Source: an uncultured Lachnospiraceae bacterium
GTDB taxonomy: Bacteria > Bacillota > Clostridia > Lachnospirales > Lachnospiraceae
Assembly (NCBI GenBank): GCA_900555195.1
Contig: USKC01000132.1
Span: forward strand, 1 to 8,091
Direction: 5' to 3'
DNA length: 8,091 bases
Positions within the stretch are counted from its first letter, which is position 1, and each line of letters opens with the position of its first letter. Positions 4,428 to 8,091 of the stretch are shown piece after piece. Under the pieces are notes generated by a model, which saw nothing but the letters and a program-made list of their open reading frames with translations, searched no databases and was not told the DNA's origin. Position numbers and translations under genes: made by a program.

Positions 4428-5825
4428 TTAAATATAATCCATCACGTCCCGAACCGATCTCGCTCCCACCAGGCGAATCCCTTTCACCTCCGGCATGTGT
4501 TCCAGGCAGACCTGCGGCAGGATGCAGGTCTGAAATCCCAGCTTCTTCGCCTCCGCCACTCTGACCTGGGCCTGATTGACCGAACGCACTTCGCCGCTTA
4601 GCCCCACCTCTCCGAATGCCAAAAGGCCTTCTTCGATGGGCCGGTTCTTAAAGCTGGATATCACCGCCATCACAATTCCCAGATCAATGGCCGGCTCCGC
4701 GATGCGGATCCCTCCTGCAATGTTCACATAGGCGTCATAATCGGAGATCTGCAGTCCAAGCCTTTTCTCCAGAACCGCCATCAGCAGATTCACCCGATTG
4801 AAATCCGTTCCAGCGGCCTGCCTCTTCGGAAAGCCGAAATTGCTCCTGCATACCAGCGCCTGAATTTCCACAAGAATGGGCCTGGTTCCTTCCATGGAAC
4901 AGGAGACCACTGAGCCGCTGGCTCCAGTCGGCCGTCCGTCCAGCATGAATTCCGACGGGTTCTTTACCTCGCCCAGCCCTTCCTGGCGCATTTCAAATAC
5001 ACCGATCTCGTTGGTGGAACCGAACCGGTTCTTCACCCCGCGCAGAATGCGGTAGGAAGCATGGCGATCCCCTTCAAAATACAGCACCGTATCCACCATA
5101 TGTTCCAAAACCCTGGGGCCTGCTACCGTGCCCTCTTTGGTCACATGGCCCACGATGAAGATGGATATGCTCTGTCCCTTGGCCAGCCGCAGGAAAAGCC
5201 CCGTGGCTTCCCGCACCTGGGATACGCTTCCCGGAGCGGACGACACTTCTTCCAGGTACATCGTCTGTATCGAATCCACAATCACGATTTCCGGCGAAAG
5301 CTGCAAGATGCTCTCTTCAATGTCTCCCAGATTGGTTTCACACAAAAGCTGCAGGGAATCCCCGAACGTACCTATGCGCAGGGCACGCATCTTGATCTGG
5401 CGCAGGGATTCCTCGCCAGATACATACAATACCTTCCGACCCTCCAGGGACAGATATCTGCACATCTGCAAAAGCAGGGTGGATTTTCCGATTCCCGGAT
5501 CCCCTCCGACCAGAACCAGGGATCCCGGCACAATGCCGCCTCCCAGAACCCGATCCAGTTCTCCGATTCCGGAGGGGAAACGTTCTTTTTCCTCCATCGA
5601 GATCTCTGACAGCCGATATGGCTTTCTCCCCCCGATGGACATCTTTCCCGCACCCGCCCCGCTTGCCCCTGCGCTTCCCGCGCTCCTTGAAGCTGCCGTC
5701 TTTCTTGCCGGCTCTTCCACTAAACTGTTCCAGGAACGGCAGGACGGACATTGTCCCATCCATTTTGCGGACTCATAACCACATTCCTGGCAATAAAATA
5801 CTGTTCCGTTTTTTCCTTTCGCCAT
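4428..5825 (-). CDS. radA: DNA repair protein RadA (Sms)
   Basis: A 465-residue protein of normal RadA length. RadA is a RecA-like hexameric ATPase that extends D-loops and promotes branch migration in homologous recombination and transformation. Domains: N-terminal zinc finger with Cys12, Cys15, Cys26 and Cys29; a Gly/Ala/Ser-rich linker (about 41-66); the RecA-like core with Walker A GGDPGIGKST (107-116), Walker B IVIVDS (180-185) and the RadA signature KNRFG (265-269); then a Lon-protease-like C-terminal domain (about 290-465) that serves as scaffold. Start is ATG at 5825: it gives the conserved MAK opening and an in-frame TAA lies two codons upstream. Its own ribosome site is poor, AAAGG abutting the ATG, whereas a strong AAGGAGG at 5899-5893 serves an overlapping small ORF. 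The gene lies between a short conserved protein and the MBL hydrolase, all leftward. Confidence 0.97.
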   Translation of the reverse strand: MAKGKNGTVFYCQECGYESAKWMGQCPSCRSWNSLVEEPARKTAASRSAGSAGASGAGAGKMSIGGRKPYRLSEISMEEKERFPSGIGELDRVLGGGIVPGSLVLVGGDPGIGKSTLLLQMCRYLSLEGRKVLYVSGEESLRQIKMRALRIGTFGDSLQLLCETNLGDIEESILQLSPEIVIVDSIQTMYLEEVSSAPGSVSQVREATGLFLRLAKGQSISIFIVGHVTKEGTVAGPRVLEHMVDTVLYFEGDRHASYRILRGVKNRFGSTNEIGVFEMRQEGLGEVKNPSEFMLDGRPTGASGSVVSCSMEGTRPILVEIQALVCRSNFGFPKRQAAGTDFNRVNLLMAVLEKRLGLQISDYDAYVNIAGGIRIAEPAIDLGIVMAVISSFKNRPIEEGLLAFGEVGLSGEVRSVNQAQVRVAEAKKLGFQTCILPQVCLEHMPEVKGIRLVGARSVRDVMDYI

Positions 5826-5886
5826 CCTTTACGCCGGATGCGCCGCGGCTTCTTTGCCCTGATAAACGCAAGAAACCGCGACGCAT
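5773..5886 (-). CDS. Possible 37-codon leader ORF overlapping the radA start
   Basis: ATG at 5886-5884 is preceded by AAGGAGG (5899-5893) with an ideal gap of six, the best ribosome site in this interval. The frame runs for 37 codons, passes through the radA ATG out of frame, and ends at TGA (5775-5773), about 50 bases inside radA. The peptide is very basic (many Arg and Lys) and ends in LLPGMWL. Part of it necessarily reads radA codons in another frame, so its sequence may not be selected. It could tune radA translation, or the ribosome site may be a relic. Only the signal and open frame are seen. Confidence 0.35.
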   Translation of the reverse strand: MRRGFLRLSGQRSRGASGVKDGERKKRNSILLPGMWL

Positions 5887-5951
5887 CGCCTTCCTCCTTC
5901 CGCATACCGCCGTTATATGCAGCAGCAGCCGATTCACTATTCCGGATGGAA

Positions 5952-5980
5952 CAGCAAATAAGCCGGCAGCTTATTTGCTG
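5952..5980 (-). promoter_or_regulatory. Perfect 12-bp hairpin over the stop codon of the 136-aa gene
   Basis: CAGCAAATAAGC and GCTTATTTGCTG are exact reverse complements around a 5-base loop. In the leftward transcript the left arm holds the last codons and the TAA stop of the 136-aa gene. No T run follows (TTCC), so it is not a standard terminator. It could stabilise the upstream mRNA end or reduce read-through into radA. Confidence 0.6.
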
Positions 5981-6381
5981 ATTTCCACTTTCACTTCGCC
6001 GGCTCCCTCCAGCTCCACGCTGAGGCTGAGCTTTCCGCCCAGATTCGTGCACATCCTGCCGGCATCCTCCCCGTTGATCTTCACATCATATTCTGTATCA
6101 TCCTGAAGGCCGATGGTGAGCTGTGCATCTTCTCCGCCTTCCACCACGAAGCTCACTCCATCTTCCCTTTCGTCAAAGAAAAGCACACTGGTTCCGGGCA
6201 CGGACTCATAGGCGAACATTCCGTTTTTCTCCAGCTTGGTCATGGTCTGATAGGTCTTCACCTTATACAGATCCCCGTCGTGGGCGAAATCTTCCACCTT
6301 CGCCTTCTCGGCAAGCGTGTGATTCCCAAAGCTGATGCTCCCGTCTGCCTCCTGGCGGATCAATTCTTTTACTACAGCCAT
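5971..6381 (-). CDS. Conserved protein of unknown function between clpC and radA, 136 aa
   Basis: A small acidic protein with no signal peptide or membrane segment. It starts MAVVKELIR, continues through KVKTYQTMTKLEKNGMFAYESVPGTSV (residues 41-66) and ends with TNLGGKLSLSVEL (112-124). The pattern of alternating hydrophobic residues suggests an all-beta fold. From memory, near-identical short proteins occur in Lachnospiraceae genomes, sometimes labelled endosialidase. At 136 residues and with no catalytic sialidase motif visible, that label looks unsafe. The start at 6381 has a perfect AAGGAGG (6398-6392), with a somewhat long gap of 10. It lies 151 bp downstream of clpC and 145 bp upstream of radA, all leftward, and a link to either is only positional. 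Confidence 0.85.
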   Translation of the reverse strand: MAVVKELIRQEADGSISFGNHTLAEKAKVEDFAHDGDLYKVKTYQTMTKLEKNGMFAYESVPGTSVLFFDEREDGVSFVVEGGEDAQLTIGLQDDTEYDVKINGEDAGRMCTNLGGKLSLSVELEGAGEVKVEISK

Positions 6382-6443
6382 CGTCTTTTGTCCTCCTTCA
6401 ATTCATCCTCTGTGTTTTTCTTTTATTTTCTGACTGAACATTA

Positions 6444-6500
6444 GGGTGCGCACACAGCCCTGTTTCCGCATATGAAAACGGCCTGACGTGTGCAGCACCC
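6444..6500. repeat. Large nested inverted repeat between clpC and the 136-aa gene
   Basis: GGGTGCGCACAC (6444-6455) pairs with GTGTGCAGCACCC (6488-6500) along 12 bp with one bulged base. Inside, on the minus strand, GTTTTC and GGAAAC pair around ATATGC. Together they can form one long imperfect stem of about 57 nt. On the plus strand the structure is followed by GTTGTTTTTATGG, a terminator-like T run, but no plus-strand gene leads into it. On the minus strand (the clpC direction) no T run follows. It may be a 3' stem for clpC mRNA or a processing site. Confidence 0.6.
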
Positions 6501-6532
6501 GTTGTTTTTATGGTTCGTCTTATGCCGGCAGC

Positions 6533-8091
6533 CTACGCCTGCACAGCCTCCTCGCGCTTGACGCGAAAGACAATTTTCCCGTCCTGGCAGCCTGCGGTCA
6601 CATGATCTCCTGGCTGCACCCGCTTCGTCAGGATCTCCTCCGCAAGGGCATCCTCCACCATGCTCTGAATCGCACGCTTTAAAGGTCTCGCTCCCATCTT
6701 CAGATCCGAATGCTTCTCCACGATCAGATTTTTTACCGCAGAAGTGATGGTGAGATGGATGTTCAGCTGATCTTTGCAGCGCCGCACAAGATCCTGGGAA
6801 AGCAGGGTGATGATCTGTTTCATATTCTCCTGTGTGAGCGGATGGAACACCATAATTTCGTCGATACGGTTAATGAACTCCGGCTTGAAAAGACGCTTTA
6901 CCTCTTCCATCACGCCCGCCTTCATTTTCTCATAATCCTTTTTCTCATCCTTCTGCGCCACAAATCCAAGGTTCTTAGGATCCACGATCCGCTGTGCCCC
7001 AGCGTTGGAGGTCATGATCAGCACCGTGTTCTTGAAGCTGACCTTACGGCCCTTGGAGTCGGTGATATGGCCATCATCCAGCACCTGCAGAAGAATATTG
7101 AATACATCCGGATGCGCCTTTTCCACCTCGTCAAAGAGCACGACGGAATACGGATTCCTGCGCACCTTTTCGGACAGCTGCCCGCCTTCGTCAAAGCCCA
7201 CATACCCCGGAGGGGAACCGATCAGTTTGGAAACAGAGTGCCCTTCCATGTACTCCGACATATCGATCCGGATGAGCGCGTTCTCACTTCCAAACATCGC
7301 CTCTGCCAATGCTTTGCTCAGTTCCGTCTTTCCCACGCCTGTAGGCCCCAGGAAAAGGAAGGAACCGATCGGCCTCCTGGGATCCTGAAGGCCTACCCGG
7401 CCTCTTCTCATGGCACGGGCTACCGCGCGAACGGCTTCTTCCTGCCCGATCACACGCTTGTGCAGGATCTTTTCCAGCTTCATGAGGCGTTCACTCTCTT
7501 TTTCCTCCAGCTTGCTCACCGGAATCTTCGTCCAGGCCGCCACAACCTGTGCCACATCATTCTCTGTAACCTCTTCCCGCCTGGACGCTTTCTTTCTCTC
7601 GTAATTGGACTGTTTCCGGGCCAGCTGCTTCATCAGCGCATCCTGTTCCCGTTTCCAGGTTCCTGCCTGAGCGAAAGCTTCGATCCGGATCGCATTCTCG
7701 ATCTTCCGATCCATCTCCCGGATCTGTTCATTCAGAACACGAAGTTCCTGCGGCTGTTCCATATGCATGAGCTTGACGGCGCTGGCCGCCTCATCAATCA
7801 GGTCGATCGCCTTATCCGGCAGCCTTCTGTCATTGATGTAGCGGTTGGAAAACCGAACGGCCGCTTCGATCGCCTCCGGAAGGATGGTCACCTGATGATG
7901 TTCCTCATAGCCGGATACGATCCCCTCCAGGATCCGCACTGCCTCTTCTTCAGACGGTTCTTCCACCATTACGGGCTGAAAGCGCCTTTCCAGAGCCGCA
8001 TCCTTTTCAATATATTTACGGTATTCCGTGATCGTCGTTGCGCCGATCAGCTGGATCTCTCCTCTTGCCAGGGACGGTTTCAAAATATTTG
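6533..8091 (-). CDS. clpC: ATP-dependent Clp protease ATPase subunit ClpC, N-terminus beyond the window
   Basis: The visible 518 or so codons are the C-terminal two-thirds of a ClpC-type Hsp100 unfoldase, which forms a hexamer that feeds substrates to ClpP. The frame is open to the window edge, so the gene continues rightward out of view. Seen in order: the end of AAA domain 1 with [13 protein letters not shown] and the arginine finger in ALERRF; a coiled-coil M-domain; AAA domain 2 with Walker A GPTGVGKT (about 7325-7350), pore loop GYVGF (about 7190-7215) and Walker [14 protein letters not shown] (about 7107-7145). Next come the LGF loop expected to dock on ClpP (in KNLGFVAQ), then FINRIDE and the D2-small domain with [12 protein letters not shown]. 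The short M-domain (not the long ClpB type) and the LGF loop favour ClpC over ClpB. The stop is TAG at 6535-6533. Usual partners such as ctsR or mcsAB, if present, would lie off the right edge. Confidence 0.95.
   Translation of the reverse strand, partial: NILKPSLARGEIQLIGATTITEYRKYIEKDAALERRFQPVMVEEPSEEEAVRILEGIVSGYEEHHQVTILPEAIEAAVRFSNRYINDRRLPDKAIDLIDEAASAVKLMHMEQPQELRVLNEQIREMDRKIENAIRIEAFAQAGTWKREQDALMKQLARKQSNYERKKASRREEVTENDVAQVVAAWTKIPVSKLEEKESERLMKLEKILHKRVIGQEEAVRAVARAMRRGRVGLQDPRRPIGSFLFLGPTGVGKTELSKALAEAMFGSENALIRIDMSEYMEGHSVSKLIGSPPGYVGFDEGGQLSEKVRRNPYSVVLFDEVEKAHPDVFNILLQVLDDGHITDSKGRKVSFKNTVLIMTSNAGAQRIVDPKNLGFVAQKDEKKDYEKMKAGVMEEVKRLFKPEFINRIDEIMVFHPLTQENMKQIITLLSQDLVRRCKDQLNIHLTITSAVKNLIVEKHSDLKMGARPLKRAIQSMVEDALAEEILTKRVQPGDHVTAGCQDGKIVFRVKREEAVQA

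Noticed and set aside
5061..5778. Long plus-strand ORFs antisense to radA (182 and 216 codons)
   Set aside because: They are open because of radA codon bias; they lack ribosome sites and overlap strongly conserved radA domains.
8081..8083. TTG as a start codon for clpC
   Set aside because: It is an internal Leu codon in the conserved NILKP...LARGEIQ stretch; the frame continues to the window edge.
1..8091. CRISPR array, tRNA or rRNA genes, insertion sequences or prophage genes
   Set aside because: No regularly spaced repeats, no cloverleaf-like segment noticed, and no transposase, integrase or phage protein in any frame.

Overview
The window looks like chromosomal DNA of a Gram-positive Clostridia-type bacterium, most likely Lachnospiraceae. 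Genes have roughly 50% GC and strong AGGAGG-type ribosome binding sites, while the intergenic DNA is AT-rich. Promoters fit the SigA consensus. The right half carries clpC, a short conserved protein, radA and an RNase Z-like hydrolase in one direction. This assignment rests on gene content and style, because no rRNA is present.

Layout, left to right. (1) Positions 1-170: the 5' end of an unrecognised leftward gene cut by the window edge, and an AT-rich divergent region with two 14-bp direct repeats. (2) 233-784: a clear SigA promoter and an Lrp/AsnC-family regulator. (3) 841-1614: a leftward hypothetical protein convergent with the Lrp gene. (4) 1615-2034: 420 bp without a gene, holding a near-consensus leftward promoter with AT-rich upstream DNA, a perfect 11-bp hairpin and a run of nine G. 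(5) 2035-3149: a leftward LacI-family regulator with its own promoter and a CG-centred operator candidate. (6) 3165-3588: a small rightward gene for a Pro/Gly-repeat protein, with two leader hairpins and a strong terminator. (7) 3587-8091: a leftward run, in transcription order clpC (5' end missing), structured spacer, a 136-aa conserved protein, a hairpin and a small ORF overlapping the radA start, radA, and an MBL-fold hydrolase.

The right half is housekeeping: ClpC unfolds proteins for ClpP, and RadA drives branch migration in recombinational repair. Tight spacing (40 bp between radA and the MBL gene) suggests shared transcription at least at that end. The left half is accessory and regulatory: an Lrp regulator probably controlling its divergent neighbour, a LacI regulator with no sugar operon in view, and two proteins of unknown function.

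I do not see a clear new defence, mobile or biosynthetic system, CRISPR array, tRNA or insertion sequence. The most interesting items are the orphan promoter and hairpins at 1845-1944, the small ORF with a strong ribosome site overlapping radA, the octad-repeat small protein, the apparent loss of a metal-ligand histidine in the MBL protein, and the structured clpC downstream spacer.
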